Below, in pieces: positions 42,413 through 53,426 of a stretch of 64,000 nucleotides of DNA. The number at the start of each line of letters is the position of its first letter. The stretch's first letter is position 1. Under the pieces are notes generated by a model that ran no database searches, was not told the DNA's origin, and worked only from the letters and a program-made list of their open reading frames with translations. Origin of the DNA: Pseudomonas sp. JM0905a (GTDB lineage Bacteria; Pseudomonadota; Gammaproteobacteria; Pseudomonadales; Pseudomonadaceae); NCBI RefSeq assembly GCF_014700075.1, contig NZ_JACXBU010000007.1:248001-312000 (forward strand), written 5' to 3'. Made by a program: the position numbers and the translations under genes.

Positions 42413-43801
42413 CTAATCCGGCCGTGAATAGCGCTTGTAGGCTGGAAAGCGTGTAAGTAGGCCGCAGACGTAGCGGTAGTCCAGCGGGATACTCTGCTCA
42501 TATCCTCCAGCCAACCAGTTTCCTGGGGGCACGAACAAATTGCTCGGCTGCAGCGCCCCCTCACTCGGCAAGGCCAGGAGCGCGCGAGCTTCGGTTTGTC
42601 GACGAGGATCGGGAAGAGGCAGGAGGCGAAATTCAGTCGCCGTCCAGGGCAACCCGACCAGATGACTTAGCTGCCGACGCAGCCGAACTGCCAACAGGAA
42701 TGCAACCTCGTACAAGAATCGCGGAAGTCCCCTGCCCGCAACCTCCAGAGCCGTAAGTTTCAAACCAGTGGCCGGAAAGTCCTTGGCAATCCGAGACAGT
42801 ATCGAGTCATCGCAAAAGAACTCCGTTGAAGCAAGGTCATGCCAGCGGTGTGACAGCAAAAGTGAGGCATAGCCATCCAAACGATGCTGGAGCATGCCGT
42901 ACAGTACGCGCCCCTGATCAGCCAAGCTGCGCTGGAGGCTGAGGGTTGATGCCAACCCATCGAAACCCTCCGAGACGACCAGTTGCAGCCCTCCATGGTT
43001 TTTGTTGGAGAAATGCTCGTCGTGCGCACTGTCGAAGATCAGTGCGGCCTCGCTCTCTTCAGCTGCACTAGGAAATTCGGTTGCCAAAAAGACAAGCGCA
43101 TGGGAGTTGGCGCAAGCAAGATCTGGGTGATTAAGGTTGAGGAAGTACACCGTCTTCGGACTCCCCAGCAATGTCGAACCGCTAAATCCCGGTACTTTGC
43201 ATCGAATGAGGCCAAGCTGGTTGAGCTTGTACAGCTGCGACTCAACGCGCGTACGCGACAATCCCGCCAGGCTACTGAGAGACGCCAATCCCAGACAATC
43301 GACTACCCCAAATCGATCTGCGTGGATGAGCAAGATTGCCAACAGTAAGCGATTGCTTGCACTTGCACGTCCTTGTAGCCCCGCACGGCCTTTGACCTGA
43401 GCCTGCAGACCTTTCAAGTGTCCAATGGGGCTACTCGCCGAGAGAACCGCATCGACCAATTCGCCATGGACGCACGGCGGGGTCTTCTCCTGCTTTTCCT
43501 CGGCCTCATCCTGAAGCGAGCCCAGAAGATGCTCGGTCATCTCGTAGTGAATCATCGGCTGCCCACGCCCCTGAGCCACCCGCTCCATCTCGACGAAGCG
43601 CAAGCCGCTCAACTCCAACATGGACCGACGCACAAGTCGAATGGAAAGGCCTAGGGCCTCCGCATGGGCATGGAGTTGAGCGCTATCGAACCGCCCACTG
43701 GGATAGCGCAATAGGATTCCTGCCAGCAGCACTTTTGCCTCAGCCGTCATCCCAAGGCTGCGCTGCAGTAGCTTACGGTGAGACAAAGATGATATCTCCA
43801 T
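42413..43801 (-). CDS. Unknown 462-residue protein with possible winged-helix regions
   Basis: No family is recognised. There are two helix-turn-helix-like stretches: ALGLSIRLVRRSMLELSGLR near residues 48-68 and LASLSSLAGLSRTRVESQLY around 175-195, as in paired winged-helix regulators or plasmid replication proteins. No enzyme motif is visible. The gene is divergent from the RHH-ATPase gene across a 105-bp spacer with tandem 11-base repeats; a role in island gene control or replication is an inference from place only. The ATG lacks a strong ribosome binding site. Confidence 0.6.
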   Translation of the reverse strand: MEISSLSHRKLLQRSLGMTAEAKVLLAGILLRYPSGRFDSAQLHAHAEALGLSIRLVRRSMLELSGLRFVEMERVAQGRGQPMIHYEMTEHLLGSLQDEAEEKQEKTPPCVHGELVDAVLSASSPIGHLKGLQAQVKGRAGLQGRASASNRLLLAILLIHADRFGVVDCLGLASLSSLAGLSRTRVESQLYKLNQLGLIRCKVPGFSGSTLLGSPKTVYFLNLNHPDLACANSHALVFLATEFPSAAEESEAALIFDSAHDEHFSNKNHGGLQLVVSEGFDGLASTLSLQRSLADQGRVLYGMLQHRLDGYASLLLSHRWHDLASTEFFCDDSILSRIAKDFPATGLKLTALEVAGRGLPRFLYEVAFLLAVRLRRQLSHLVGLPWTATEFRLLPLPDPRRQTEARALLALPSEGALQPSNLFVPPGNWLAGGYEQSIPLDYRYVCGLLTRFPAYKRYSRPD

Positions 43802-43852
43802 CCGAATAAAACCATTAGATGAGCATAATACAGGCTGTTAAATTTTAATAAA

Positions 43853-43875
43853 TGACGAGTGATTTGACGTGTGAT
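43853..43875 (+). repeat. Tandem 11-base repeat in a divergent promoter
   Basis: TGACGAGTGAT (43853-43863) and TGACGTGTGAT (43865-43875) are separated by one T and differ at one base, so they recur every 12 bases. They lie between the divergent genes at 43801 and 43907 and could be a regulator site or a minimal iteron. Confidence 0.5.
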
Positions 43876-43906
43876 AAATGCTTAGCTTGATCATTTGGAG
43901 ATACCC

Positions 43907-45508
43907 ATGCCATCCCTCACTCGCTGGATTTCACAGCAGAAGCAGCTCGACCTGGAGTGGGTACAGCGCTATCTGCGCCAAAAAGGGCATCCCATTGAAG
44001 GGAGTGGGCGTGCGATCGTGGAAGCGATCAGCGAGTGGGAGCGCTCCGATCCTGAACAAGCCAATGACAAGGAGCTCTTACGCGAATTGCGCGGGGCCTG
44101 GGCTCAAAAAAACTACCGCCAAAGCAAAGGGCGCACAGCTTGCAGCTTGATTTTGAAGGCGGAGACCAAGTTACGCCTGGCCAAACTGGCGCAGGAACAG
44201 GACAGGAGCATGGGGGAAGTTGTGGAGGCACTCCTGGAAGGCGAAAAGCTGCAGTCGGAGCGCCTGCCATCGCAAAAACCCCCTCCCCGCATCACGGTGA
44301 CAAAACAACTCGAACAAGAACGTCTCCGTAGTCGAGCTCTCGGAGAGCTGCTGATAGACGCGTTGAGTGACTTGGCGATTAGGAATCTGCAGCTGGCTGA
44401 GCTTACAAAGAATGAGACGCAGCCAAAAAAACCAAGCATCCCCGCTATCCTCAGAACCGCGACGGACCAGCTACGCGAGCGCTGCAGAGATGCGGGAATT
44501 ATTGGTTTCGATATCGGAAGGGGACTAGCCCAGCAACACATTGTTATTGATCACGAGCGGATTAAAGACCGTCTACCAAACAACTTAGAGACCCCTCGCG
44601 CCGTTAAACCTCGCAGCATCACAAGGCGTTTGGCTGCAGCAAAACTACCCGCCCCCAACGCCCAGTTGGACGACCTCGAGCATCACAGCGAGGTGATAAA
44701 GCGCGTGACAGAGCCGCACTGGCCTACCCATGGATCCAAACTCGTCATTACGGGTGATTCCGCTAATAGACGCGTCTGGATGGCATGCGCGCTGGCCCGG
44801 AAACACTGCCTAAACGGGGCCAGCGTGCGCTACTACACCGCATTTGAATTTCTATCCCACGTTGCGGGAGCTCAAGGGACTCACCGCCATCAGTTTCTCT
44901 GCAGAATGAGTGATGCAGTTGACTTACTGGTGATAGATGGCTGGGATGCTGTGCCATGGACTCCCGAATACCTTGGGATCATGGATGCACTGCTGGAGGC
45001 TAGAGAGTCGGTCGGAGCGACGATTGTGGTGAGCGGAACGCCCATTTCGGAATGGGCAAAATTCCAAGATTCATCGCCAGTGACGAAATCAATTCTCACA
45101 AGGCTGGGCGCGAATACGGAGAAGCTATTGGTCATGCCGAGCCTCACTTCTAGCCCTGCTTCCGCCACTGGACACTTCGATCACGCCCCTCAAACCGCTT
45201 CTACTGAAGAAGCCATCCGGCCAATAGCTCCCACCCTGGCCTTCAAAGCTCTTGTAGGAGATCGCGTCTATCCCCCGTTTTCTGCGGAAGCTCGACGCGA
45301 ACCCGCATGCACCCTCAACCTAGATCATGAGGACGAGAACAACAGGGATATGGATCCAGCCACAGAGGTATCAGTCCAATCGCCACCCTCGATCGATGAC
45401 TCTCCGGACATAAGAACCGAAACGTCAGAGCACGGCCCAACAGATACTGAAATGGATGACGAAGCGTTCCGCTTGCTGGGAGGCGAGCTCCCGAGTCATT
45501 TGAGATAG
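43907..45508 (+). CDS. Degenerate IstB/DnaC-like ATPase with MatP-like N-terminal domain
   Basis: A 533-residue protein; ATG at 43907 with TTGGAG before it. Residues about 60-115 (WAQKNYRQSKGRTACSLILK and LRLAKLAQEQDRSMGEVVEA) look like the MatP ribbon-helix-helix segment that binds DNA. A coiled region follows, then an IstB/DnaC-type AAA domain from about 275: KLVITGDSANRRVWMACALA where Walker A (GxxGxGKT) should be, DLLVIDGWDAVPWT for Walker B, and TIVVSGTPISEW. The P-loop Gly-Lys-Thr is gone, so ATP binding is doubtful. The acidic tail is unstructured. It is the last gene before the right att site. Confidence 0.65.
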   Translation: MPSLTRWISQQKQLDLEWVQRYLRQKGHPIEGSGRAIVEAISEWERSDPEQANDKELLRELRGAWAQKNYRQSKGRTACSLILKAETKLRLAKLAQEQDRSMGEVVEALLEGEKLQSERLPSQKPPPRITVTKQLEQERLRSRALGELLIDALSDLAIRNLQLAELTKNETQPKKPSIPAILRTATDQLRERCRDAGIIGFDIGRGLAQQHIVIDHERIKDRLPNNLETPRAVKPRSITRRLAAAKLPAPNAQLDDLEHHSEVIKRVTEPHWPTHGSKLVITGDSANRRVWMACALARKHCLNGASVRYYTAFEFLSHVAGAQGTHRHQFLCRMSDAVDLLVIDGWDAVPWTPEYLGIMDALLEARESVGATIVVSGTPISEWAKFQDSSPVTKSILTRLGANTEKLLVMPSLTSSPASATGHFDHAPQTASTEEAIRPIAPTLAFKALVGDRVYPPFSAEARREPACTLNLDHEDENNRDMDPATEVSVQSPPSIDDSPDIRTETSEHGPTDTEMDDEAFRLLGGELPSHLR

Positions 45509-45748
45509 CTCTCGCTATAGCGGAAGCCCAGCCCCGATCATCAGAAGCGCGGCTCCTCAATTCAACGCTGAAGCCCCGCTGGCTCGTAGGCTCAAGCGCA
45601 AGCCGAACCTTCGCCTAAAACGCAGTAAGACAAGCAGCAAGGAGCTCCGCACACTAGATGCCTCTTACTGCAGAACCGACACATAATGCCGGTGGCACAA
45701 AAAGTGGCACAAAATTCGAGGTCAGTCGAAAACCAGCAGGCATAAAAA
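45509..45748. other. Right-end non-coding region of the island
   Basis: No gene is seen in these 240 bases. They contain the right copy of the double GTGGCAC motif and run into the terminator and attR. Confidence 0.6.
45691..45714 (+). promoter_or_regulatory. Right paired GTGGCAC motifs, candidate integrase arm sites
   Basis: GGTGGCACAAAAAGTGGCAC followed by AAAA, nearly identical to 5967-5990 and in the same orientation, about 75 bases inside attR. Likely arm-type site for the integrase. Confidence 0.65.
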
Positions 45749-45776
45749 AATCCAGTCACCGCTAAGTGACTGGATT
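45749..45776 (-). terminator. Island-supplied terminator downstream of tRNA-Pro
   Basis: AATCCAGTCAC (45749-45759) and GTGACTGGATT (45766-45776) form an 11-bp stem; the minus-strand transcript then reads TTTTTTT. It lies 14 bases beyond the tRNA 3' end and replaces the ancestral terminator now stranded at 5750-5779. Confidence 0.85.
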
Positions 45777-45789
45777 TTTTAGGGTTTTT

Positions 45790-45867
<78 letters not shown>

Positions 45868-45953
45868 CGTTTTGTAGCTCGCTCCGGATCACCGGAAGCG
45901 GAGCGAACTATATCTTAAGCTTTTGAATTGTGGAAGGTTTTTTTCAAAAAAAT

Positions 45954-46310
45954 TCACTTCCGCAACACATGGAGGACATCTTCGAGCTCGGCGATCATCT
46001 GGCGGATGAGCTGCTTGTACTGCGTGGTGTCTTCCTTGGCTTCGTCCCCGGAGAGGCGCTGGCGCGCCCCGCCGATGGTAAAGCCCTGATCGTATAGCAG
46101 CGCCCGGATCTGCCGGATCATCAACACATCCTGGCGCTGGTAGTAGCGCCGGTTTCCGCGCCGCTTTACTGGGTTGAGCTGGGGAAATTCCTGCTCCCAG
46201 TAACGCAGCACGTGGGGCTTGACTGCGCAGAGTTCACTAACTTCGCCAATAGTGAAGTATCGCTTGCCTGGAATGGGCGGCAGCTCGTCGTTATGACTTG
46301 GTTCCAGCAT
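45954..46310 (-). CDS. MerR-family transcriptional regulator downstream of ihfA
   Basis: A 118-residue protein; the start at 46310 overlaps the last 20 bases of ihfA and matches the size of Pseudomonas orthologues, while the longer frame has no added domain. The MerR HTH reads [20 protein letters not shown] with [20 protein letters not shown] and [20 protein letters not shown]. There is no cysteine-rich metal-binding tail. Function unknown; it is cotranscribed with the pheST-ihfA operon. Confidence 0.9.
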   Translation of the reverse strand: MLEPSHNDELPPIPGKRYFTIGEVSELCAVKPHVLRYWEQEFPQLNPVKRRGNRRYYQRQDVLMIRQIRALLYDQGFTIGGARQRLSGDEAKEDTTQYKQLIRQMIAELEDVLHVLRK

Positions 46311-46593
46311 AAGCTTCGACCCTGGCTTTGAGTTTCTGCCCTGGACGGAAAGTGACCACACGGCGAGCCGTGATCGGGATTTCCTCTCCTGTCTTCGGGT
46401 TTCGGCCAGGCCGCTGACGCTTATCGCGCAAGTCGAAATTGCCGAACCCGGACAACTTCACCTGTTCGTTGTGCTCCAGCGCCTGACGGATTTCCTCGAA
46501 GAACAGCTCCACCAGTTCCTTGGCTTCCCGTTTATTCAGGCCAAGCTCTTCATAAAGACGTTCAGCCATCTCAGCTTTCGTCAGAGCCCCCAT
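46291..46593 (-). CDS. ihfA: Integration host factor subunit alpha
   Basis: A 100-residue HU/IHF-family protein, all of the usual length: [60 protein letters not shown] and [15 protein letters not shown]. The conserved [10 protein letters not shown] arm intercalates in bent DNA. It starts 3 bases after the pheT stop. IHF is a usual cofactor of integrase, and its gene lies next to the island's tRNA target. Confidence 0.97.
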   Translation of the reverse strand: MGALTKAEMAERLYEELGLNKREAKELVELFFEEIRQALEHNEQVKLSGFGNFDLRDKRQRPGRNPKTGEEIPITARRVVTFRPGQKLKARVEAYAGTKS

Positions 46594-46596
46594 ACG

Positions 46597-48975
46597 CTAC
46601 TTCCTTAACGTGGCATTGAACCTGTCTTCCAGCGAGGTGACGATGTTTTGCGTTGTGGTGTTCACCTCATCGTCAGTAAGAGTGCGCGATGGATGCTGCC
46701 AGGTCAAGCCGACGGCAAGGCTTTTTCTAAGCGGATCAATGCCTTTACCGTGATACACGTCAAATAGCCTGAGGTCCGTCATCCACTCGCCAGCGGCTTC
46801 GCGGATAGTGGCCAGCACGGACTCTGCGGGAACCTCGCGATCCACCAGCAGGGCCAGGTCACGACGCACCTCTGGGAAGCGCGACAGCTCGCTGAAGCTC
46901 GGCAGTTTGCCTTGCATCACTTCGGCCAGTACCAGCTCGAACAGATAGACCGGCTGATCCAGGTCCAGGGCCTTGGCCAATTCCGGGTGCAGTGCCCCGA
47001 GGAAGCCAACCAGGCGCCCTTCCCTTTCGATACGGGCGGTCTGGCCCGGGTGCAGAGCAGGATGCTCGCCCGGCACGAAGCTGAAGGCACCCAGGTCGCC
47101 AGCGGCACCGAGAACGGCTTCGACATCGGCCTTGGCGTCGTAGAAGTCGACGGCGTCGCGGCCGTGGGCCCAGCCTTCCGGCAGACGGGAACCACAGAGC
47201 ACGCCCGCCAGCATCGGCTCTTGCTTCAGGCCTTCAAGCTGGCCAACGAAGCGCAGGCCGCTTTCGAACAGGCGAACGCGGGACTGCTGACGGTTGAGGT
47301 TGTGCTGCAGCGCGCTCACCAGGCCCGGCCACAGCGAAGAACGCATGGCAGCCATGTCGGCGGAGATGGGGTTGGCCAGCATCAGCGGCTTCACGCCCGG
47401 AGTGAACAGTTCGAACAGCTTCGGATCGATGAAGCTGTAGGTGATGGCTTCGTGGAAACCACGGGCCACCAGCAGGCGACGCAGGGCCGGCAGTTCGACC
47501 GCACCTTCGGCGCGTGCACGCGGCGCCAGGCGGGCTTGCGGGTAACGAACCGGCAGACGGTTGTAGCCGTAGAGGCGGCCCAGCTCTTCGATCAGGTCCA
47601 CTTCCAGGCTGATATCGAAGCGGTGGCTCGGCACGTCAACGTGCCACTGGCCAGTGCCTTCGGCAGTGACCTTCAGGTCCAGCGCGGTGAGCAGGCGCTC
47701 GACTTCGGCAGCGTCCATTTCCATGCCCAGCATCTGGGCGATGCGCTCGGCGCGCAGGGTAACCGGCGCGACTTTCGGCAAGTGGTCCTGGCTGGTGGCT
47801 TCGATGATCGGGCCGGCTTCGCCACCGACGATTTCCAGCAGCAGGCCAGTCGCGCGCTCCATGGCTTCGCGAGCCAGTTCGAAGTCGACGCCACGCTCGA
47901 AGCGGTGGGACGAGTCGGTGTGCAGACCATAGGAGCGAGCCTTGCCGGCTACTGCGATGGTGTCGAAGAAGGCCGCTTCCAGGAACAGGTCGCGCGTCTT
48001 GCCGCTGACGCCGCTGTGCTCGCCACCCATCACGCCGGCGATGGCCAGGGCGCGGTTGTGGTCAGCGATCACTAGAGTGTCGGCGCGCAGGGATACTTCC
48101 TGGCCATCCAGCAGGACGAGCTTCTCGCCCTCTTCCGCCATGCGCACGCGAATGCCGCCGTTGATTTCGGCGAGGTCGAAGGCGTGCATCGGCTGGCCGA
48201 GTTCGAGCATCACGTAGTTGGTAATGTCGACGGCAGCATCGATGGAGCGTACTTCGGAGCGACGCAGGCGCTCGACCATCCACAGCGGGGTCGGGCGGGA
48301 CAGGTCAACGTTGCGGATCACACGGCCGAGGTAGCGCGGGCAGGCAGCCGGAGCGCTCACTTCCACCGGACGTACTTCGTCGTGAGCCGGCGCAACGGCG
48401 GCGACTTGCGGGCGGGTGACTGGAGCTGCGTAGAGCGCACCCACTTCGCGGGCCAGGCCGGACAGGCTCAGGCAGTCACCGCGGTTGGGGGTCAGGCCCA
48501 GCTCGATGATCACGTCATCCAGGCCGAGGTAGGCACGGATATCCTGGCCCACCGGGGCGTCAGCCGCCAGCTCCATCAGCCCGTCATTGTCATCGCTGAT
48601 CTGCAGTTCGGAAGCCGAGCACAGCATGCCGTTGGACTCGACGCCGCGCAGCTTGGCCTTCTTGATCTTGAAGTCGCCCGGCAATTCGGCGCCGATCATG
48701 GCGAAGGGGATCTTCAGGCCGGGGCGCACGTTGGGCGCACCGCACACGACCTGCAAGGTCTCGCTGCCATTGCTCACCTGGCAGACGCGCAGCTTGTCGG
48801 CGTCCGGGTGTTGTTCGGTGCTCAGCACCTCACCCACGACCACGCCGCTGAAGGCACCCGCTACCGGAGTAACGCTGTCGACTTCGAGGCCAGCCATGGA
48901 CAGACGAGCCACCAGCTCGTCACGGGATACCTGCGGGCTTACCCAGCTCCGCAGCCATTGTTCACTGAATTTCAT
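46597..48975 (-). CDS. pheT: Phenylalanyl-tRNA synthetase beta subunit
   Basis: A 792-residue protein of the expected length. An N-terminal EMAP/tRNA-binding domain (about 40-150, VVGEVLSTEQHPDADKLRVC), B3/B4 editing domain, B5 domain, the synthetase-like core (EELGRLYGYNRLPVRYPQAR) and the C-terminal ferredoxin-fold anticodon-binding domain (LSRFPEVRRDLALLVDREVP) are all visible. It forms an alpha2beta2 tetramer with PheS and charges tRNA-Phe. In the same operon as pheS, 37 bases downstream of it. Confidence 0.97.
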   Translation of the reverse strand: MKFSEQWLRSWVSPQVSRDELVARLSMAGLEVDSVTPVAGAFSGVVVGEVLSTEQHPDADKLRVCQVSNGSETLQVVCGAPNVRPGLKIPFAMIGAELPGDFKIKKAKLRGVESNGMLCSASELQISDDNDGLMELAADAPVGQDIRAYLGLDDVIIELGLTPNRGDCLSLSGLAREVGALYAAPVTRPQVAAVAPAHDEVRPVEVSAPAACPRYLGRVIRNVDLSRPTPLWMVERLRRSEVRSIDAAVDITNYVMLELGQPMHAFDLAEINGGIRVRMAEEGEKLVLLDGQEVSLRADTLVIADHNRALAIAGVMGGEHSGVSGKTRDLFLEAAFFDTIAVAGKARSYGLHTDSSHRFERGVDFELAREAMERATGLLLEIVGGEAGPIIEATSQDHLPKVAPVTLRAERIAQMLGMEMDAAEVERLLTALDLKVTAEGTGQWHVDVPSHRFDISLEVDLIEELGRLYGYNRLPVRYPQARLAPRARAEGAVELPALRRLLVARGFHEAITYSFIDPKLFELFTPGVKPLMLANPISADMAAMRSSLWPGLVSALQHNLNRQQSRVRLFESGLRFVGQLEGLKQEPMLAGVLCGSRLPEGWAHGRDAVDFYDAKADVEAVLGAAGDLGAFSFVPGEHPALHPGQTARIEREGRLVGFLGALHPELAKALDLDQPVYLFELVLAEVMQGKLPSFSELSRFPEVRRDLALLVDREVPAESVLATIREAAGEWMTDLRLFDVYHGKGIDPLRKSLAVGLTWQHPSRTLTDDEVNTTTQNIVTSLEDRFNATLRK

Positions 48976-49012
48976 CCTGCTCTCCTAAGGGATTCGTTTC
49001 GGACACTACGAC

Positions 49013-50029
<1,017 letters not shown>

Positions 50030-50049
50030 TTACTGACTCCAGATACGAA

Positions 50050-50111
50050 ATAGGGGAAGAGCACAAGGCCCTTCCCCTATCGGTGACGTTCAGCACCGGG
50101 CGAACCCGGTG
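50050..50111 (-). promoter_or_regulatory. Two hairpins between rplT and pheS
   Basis: ATAGGGGAAG (50050-50059) pairs with CTTCCCCTAT (50071-50080), and CACCGGG (50094-50100) with CCCGGTG (50105-50111). Neither has a clear U-tract, so they are more likely attenuation or RNA-processing elements than a full terminator. pheST leaders of gammaproteobacteria are attenuated; no leader peptide is evident here. Confidence 0.5.
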
Positions 50112-50123
50112 ATTGTCGGGGAC

Positions 50124-50480
50124 TTAAGCCAGAACGGCCTTAGCTTTCTCGACAATCGCAGCAAACGCCGCTTTTTCGTTCACTGCCAGGTCGGCCAGAA
50201 CCTTACGGTCGATCTCGATGGCCGCTTTTTTCAGGCCGGCGATCAGACGGCTGTAGGACAGACCGTTCTGACGAGCACCAGCGTTGATACGAGCGATCCA
50301 CAGAGCGCGGAACTGACGCTTGCGCTGACGACGGTCACGGTAGGCGTATTGGCCAGCCTTGATCACCGCCTGCTTGGCAACGCGGAACACGCGGCTGCGT
50401 GCGCCGTAGTAGCCTTTGGCGAGTTTCAGAATTTTCTTGTGACGAGCACGAGCGATGACGCCACGCTTAACACGAGCCAT
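50124..50480 (-). CDS. rplT: 50S ribosomal protein L20
   Basis: A 118-residue basic protein, full length, starting [20 protein letters not shown] with the long N-terminal helix [20 protein letters not shown] and C-terminal globular part. It binds 23S rRNA early in assembly and in several bacteria represses its own operon. In the order infC-rpmI-rplT. Confidence 0.98.
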   Translation of the reverse strand: MARVKRGVIARARHKKILKLAKGYYGARSRVFRVAKQAVIKAGQYAYRDRRQRKRQFRALWIARINAGARQNGLSYSRLIAGLKKAAIEIDRKVLADLAVNEKAAFAAIVEKAKAVLA

Positions 50481-50508
50481 GAGTAATTTCCTCTAGAATC
50501 TTGACCGA

Positions 50509-50703
50509 TTAACGAACGCGCAGCATGCGCTCTACTTTACGCACGTCAGACGGGTGCACCAGGGTGCAGCCGCGCAGCTGACGCTTACGCTTGGTAGTCA
50601 TCTTGGTCAGGATGTGGCTCTTGAAAGCGTGCTTGTGCTTGAAGCCGGAAGCGGTCTTCTTGAAACGCTTCGCAGCACCGCTCTTGGTTTTCATTTTTGG
50701 CAT
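50509..50703 (-). CDS. rpmI: 50S ribosomal protein L35
   Basis: A 64-residue protein. The ATG at 50703 gives the conserved N-terminus [20 protein letters not shown]; the frame is open 7 codons further up. The C-terminal [15 protein letters not shown] is typical. Confidence 0.97.
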   Translation of the reverse strand: MPKMKTKSGAAKRFKKTASGFKHKHAFKSHILTKMTTKRKRQLRGCTLVHPSDVRKVERMLRVR

Positions 50704-50764
50704 GTTCGGATACTCCGCATTCAATCAATAAACATAACCGCAAGGCCTGCCAGTGCCCTGGGGG

Positions 50765-51310
50765 TTATTTTCGCTTTTTGGGAGCGATGACCATCATCAG
50801 CTGGCGTCCTTCCAGCTTAGGATGCTGTTCTACGGTGCCGAATTCGGCGAGGTCGGCTTCGACCCGCTTCAACAGCTCCATACCCAGCTCCTGGTGGGCC
50901 ATCTCACGGCCGCGGAATCGCAGGGATACCTTGGCCTTGTCCCCTTCACTAAGGAAACGTACCAGGTTGCGTAGTTTTACCTGGTAATCCCCTTCTTCCG
51001 TCCCTGGACGAAACTTGATTTCTTTAATCTGCTGCTGGTGCTGGTTCTTCTTCGCCGCAGCGGCCTGCTTCTTCTTCTCGAAGAGATGCTTGCCGTAATC
51101 CATGATCCGGCAAACAGGCGGCACGGCATCGGCAGAGATCTCTACCAGATCCAGCTTCGCTTCTTCAGCAGCGCGAAGCGCTTCATCAATCGAGACGACG
51201 CCAATCTGCTGGCCGTCAGCACCAATCAACCGCACCTCGCGAGCCGTAATGTTCTCGTTGATCGGGGCTTTCGGTTGAGTCCGCTTGTCCTGTCTCATTT
51301 CACGCTTAAT
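50765..51310 (-). CDS. infC: Translation initiation factor IF-3 (AUU start)
   Basis: A 181-residue protein. The start is taken as the ATT at 51310 (reading [14 protein letters not shown]), 8 bases after GGAG, because the conserved N-terminus begins there and no ATG has a proper ribosome binding site before it. An AUU start is a hallmark of infC: IF-3 rejects it, giving autoregulation. Both domains are present ([34 protein letters not shown] linker; [20 protein letters not shown]). It starts 6 bases after the thrS stop. Confidence 0.95.
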   Translation of the reverse strand: MKREMRQDKRTQPKAPINENITAREVRLIGADGQQIGVVSIDEALRAAEEAKLDLVEISADAVPPVCRIMDYGKHLFEKKKQAAAAKKNQHQQQIKEIKFRPGTEEGDYQVKLRNLVRFLSEGDKAKVSLRFRGREMAHQELGMELLKRVEADLAEFGTVEQHPKLEGRQLMMVIAPKKRK

Positions 51311-51315
51311 AGTGA

Positions 51316-53238
51316 TTACTCCAATTCTTGGCGACCACGCCGGGAAACCGCTTGTGCGAGCAATTCAGAGAAGCTTTCGAAGGGCATGGAACCCAGGTCG
51401 ACACCCTCGCGGGTACGCACAGCAACGGATCGAGTCTCAACCTCCCGGTCTCCAATAACCAAGAGATAGGGAACCTTGAGCAAAGTATGCTCGCGGATTT
51501 TAAAGCCGATTTTTTCGTTTCTCAAGTCGGACTTGGCACGGAAACCGCTTTCGTTGAGAGCTTTCTCCACCTCGACGGCGAAATCGGCCTGCTTGTCGGT
51601 GATATTCATGATCACCGCCTGGGTCGGCGCCAGCCAAGCCGGGAACGAACCAGCGTAGTGCTCGATCAGCATGCCGATGAAGCGCTCGAAGGAACCAAGG
51701 ATCGCGCGGTGCAGCATCACCGGACGCTTACGGTTGTTATCTTCGGCGATATAGCTGGCATCCAGACGCTCCGGCAGGTTCGGATCGTACTGCAGGGTGC
51801 CGCACTGCCAGTTACGGCCGAGGCAGTCTTTCAGGGTGAACTCGATCTTCGGACCGTAGAAAGCGCCCTCGCCCGGCTGGTATTCCCAGGACAGACCGGA
51901 CTCGTTCAGCGCGTCAGCCAGGGCACCTTCAGCGCGATCCCACAGCTCGTCGGAACCCACACGCTTGGCCGGACGAGTGGACAGCTTCATGGAAATGTCA
52001 GCGAAGCCGAAGTCCTTGTAGACCTGAAGGGTCAGCTTGATGAAATCAGCCGCTTCCTTCTTCACCTGATCTTCGGTGCAGAAGATGTGGGCGTCGTCCT
52101 GAGTGAAGCCACGCACACGCATGATGCCGTGCAGGGCGCCAGACGGCTCATTACGGTGGCAAGCACCGAACTCAGCCAGGCGCAGCGGCAGGTCGCGGTA
52201 GGACTTCAACCCCTGGTTGAAGATCTGCACGTGGCACGGGCAGTTCATCGGCTTGACCGCGTAGTCGCGACTTTCCGACGAAGTGGTGAACATGTTTTCG
52301 GCGTAGTTGGACCAGTGGCCCGAACGCTCCCAGAGGATGCGGTCGACCACCTGCGGGGTACGCACTTCCACATAGCCGTGGTCGCGCTGAACCTTGCGCA
52401 TGTACTGCTCCAGCACCTGGTAGACAGTCCAGCCAGCCGGATGCCAGAACACCATGCCCGGCGCCTCTTCCTGCAGGTGGAACAGATCCAGCTGCTTGCC
52501 GATGCGGCGGTGGTCGCGCTTTTCAGCTTCTTCGATGCGCTGGATGTAGGCAGCCAGCTGCTTCTTATCGGCCCAGGCAGTGCCATAAATGCGCTGCAGT
52601 TGCTCGTTCTTCGAGTCACCGCGCCAGTACGCACCAGAGATCTTGGTCAGCTTGAAGGCTTTCAGGAAGCGAGTATTCGGCACGTGCGGGCCGCGGCACA
52701 TGTCCACGTACTCCTCATGGAAGTACAGGCCCATGGCGGTTTCATCCGGCATGTCTTCGATCAGGCGCAGCTTGTATTCCTCGCCGCGAGCCTTGAACAG
52801 ATCGATGACCTCGGCACGCGGAGTCATCTTCTTGATGACGTCGTAGTCCTTGTCGATCAGCTCAGCCATGCGTTTCTCGATCGCCGCCATATCTTCAGGA
52901 GTGAAGGGGCGCTCGAAGGCGATATCGTAATAGAAGCCTTCTTCGATCACCGGACCGATCACCATCCGAGCAGTCGGATAGAGCTGCTTGACGGCATGGC
53001 CAACCAGGTGAGCGCAGGAGTGGCGGATGATTTCCAGGCCCTCCTCGTCCTTCGGCGTGATGATTTGCAGGGTCGCGTCGGCTTCGATCAGGTCGCAGGC
53101 GTCCACCTGCTTGCCGTTGACCTTGCCGGCCAGGGTGGCCTTGGCCAGGCCCGCACCAATGGACTGAGCCACTTCGAGCACGGAAACGGGATTATCGAAA
53201 GTACGCTGACTGCCGTCAGGAAGAGTGATGATGGGCAT
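51316..53238 (-). CDS. thrS: Threonyl-tRNA synthetase
   Basis: A 640-residue class II synthetase, the usual size. The ATG at 53238 has AGGAGAGGAGG in front; the frame extends upstream but without homology. Domains: TGS ([20 protein letters not shown]), editing domain with HxxxH ([14 protein letters not shown]), catalytic core ([20 protein letters not shown] with the zinc-binding Cys, [20 protein letters not shown]) and a C-terminal anticodon-binding domain ([22 protein letters not shown]). It leads the translation cluster. Confidence 0.97.
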   Translation of the reverse strand: MPIITLPDGSQRTFDNPVSVLEVAQSIGAGLAKATLAGKVNGKQVDACDLIEADATLQIITPKDEEGLEIIRHSCAHLVGHAVKQLYPTARMVIGPVIEEGFYYDIAFERPFTPEDMAAIEKRMAELIDKDYDVIKKMTPRAEVIDLFKARGEEYKLRLIEDMPDETAMGLYFHEEYVDMCRGPHVPNTRFLKAFKLTKISGAYWRGDSKNEQLQRIYGTAWADKKQLAAYIQRIEEAEKRDHRRIGKQLDLFHLQEEAPGMVFWHPAGWTVYQVLEQYMRKVQRDHGYVEVRTPQVVDRILWERSGHWSNYAENMFTTSSESRDYAVKPMNCPCHVQIFNQGLKSYRDLPLRLAEFGACHRNEPSGALHGIMRVRGFTQDDAHIFCTEDQVKKEAADFIKLTLQVYKDFGFADISMKLSTRPAKRVGSDELWDRAEGALADALNESGLSWEYQPGEGAFYGPKIEFTLKDCLGRNWQCGTLQYDPNLPERLDASYIAEDNNRKRPVMLHRAILGSFERFIGMLIEHYAGSFPAWLAPTQAVIMNITDKQADFAVEVEKALNESGFRAKSDLRNEKIGFKIREHTLLKVPYLLVIGDREVETRSVAVRTREGVDLGSMPFESFSELLAQAVSRRGRQELE

Positions 53239-53426
53239 GGCGCCTCCTCTCCTAGTGGTGACCTCTACCAAAGGCCACATGGGTTGGGATGAGCCAGTAC
53301 GCGATTCGGTGGTATGCCCGCCATACGGTGGCAGGAGCCTTGCAGCCAACCATGGCCGAACCAGAGTCACTGGAGGTAATGAAGAGCGGGATGCTTGCAG
53401 AAACCTGGAGCCCCGACAAGCGCCCA

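Noticed and set aside
46912..48075. 387-codon plus-strand frame opposite pheT
   Set aside because: Antisense to an intact essential gene in a GC-rich region, no domain and no ribosome binding site; a codon-bias shadow.
51328..53292. 654-codon plus-strand frame opposite thrS
   Set aside because: Fully antisense to thrS with low-complexity composition; shadow of a high-GC gene.
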